From assembly GCA_002104895.1 (NCBI GenBank), contig MCFG01000029.1, forward strand, positions 1 to 64,000: 64,000 bases of DNA, read 5' to 3'. Numbering within the stretch: position 1 is the stretch's first letter; the number at the start of each line of letters is the position of its first letter. A model generated the notes under the pieces. That model was not told where the DNA came from. It saw only the letters and a program-made list of their open reading frames with translations, and did not search any database. Positions 63,890-64,000 of this stretch are shown in pieces. The stretch comes from Anaeromyces robustus (lineage: Eukaryota > Neocallimastigomycota > Neocallimastigomycetes > Neocallimastigales > Neocallimastigaceae). Both the position numbers and the translations under genes were made by a program.

Positions 63890-64000
63890 ACTTAAATGTA
63901 AATAAATTTTAATATAGTCAATTTATTTTTTTTTTTTTTTGTTTTGTTTTTTTTTTTTTTTTTGTTTTGTTTTTTTTTTTTTCATTAATTTTTAATTTTC
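63007..64000. other. AT-rich 3' flank to window end
   Basis: No gene seen. (TTA)n at 63259-63326, poly-A near 63860-63882, poly-T with GTTTTG interruptions at 63927-63982. Confidence 0.6.

Overview
The window looks like nuclear DNA of an anaerobic gut fungus (Neocallimastigomycota). This is inferred from gene content and base composition, not from a marker gene. Intergenic DNA is extremely A+T-rich, full of poly-A/T, (AAAT)n and (TTA)n. Introns are short and AT-rich with GT..AG ends. Two genes end in paired CBM10-type fungal dockerins, the docking modules of gut-fungal cellulosomes. Several single-exon genes look bacterial, and one secreted protein carries five chitin-binding (CBM18) modules.

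Layout. 0-7 kb: a 5'-truncated LINE fragment with a 12-13 bp target-site duplication (TSD), then a five-exon stand-alone tryptophan synthase beta gene with a 17-nt microexon. 7-9 kb: a 5'-truncated LINE. 9-15 kb: a decayed island unlike its surroundings. It holds relics of the two largest multisubunit RNA polymerase subunits (RPB2-like, RPB1-like) and, between them on the opposite strand, an intact 54-codon RPB10-like ORF. A decayed lectin-like gene, a MITE and two near-perfect hairpins lie in the same island. The best reading is a fossil of a large DNA virus (Nucleocytoviricota-like) or a related element. 15.7-19.5 kb: an NTF2-like protein and a GPH-family sugar:cation symporter, both intronless, separated by a 36-bp minisatellite. 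20-26.6 kb: mostly AT-rich spacer with two LINE relics.

26.6-31.4 kb: a ten-exon gene for a secreted LRR-subtilisin-CBM18 protein, with one exon per LRR. 32.7-37.85 kb: a complete, apparently intact LINE with a 10-bp TSD and a structured 5' leader, followed by a tiny second LINE insertion. 39.3-45.7 kb: two tandem CotH-family proteins with dockerins. 47.4-55.5 kb: a choline/ethanolamine-kinase-like gene with a one-base frameshift, a long ankyrin gene with a one-base frameshift, a partial ankyrin duplicate, and a secreted Shewanella-like metallophosphatase. 56-64 kb: a decayed ORF, an interleaved inverted repeat, a small secreted protein, a short structured retroelement, a second MITE and an LRR membrane protein.

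The genes do not form one pathway. The common theme is secretion and carbohydrate handling: dockerin-bearing CotH proteins, chitin-binding protease, sugar symporter, LRR surface protein. These sit among several generations of mobile elements. All assignments come from reading motifs by eye; no database search was run.
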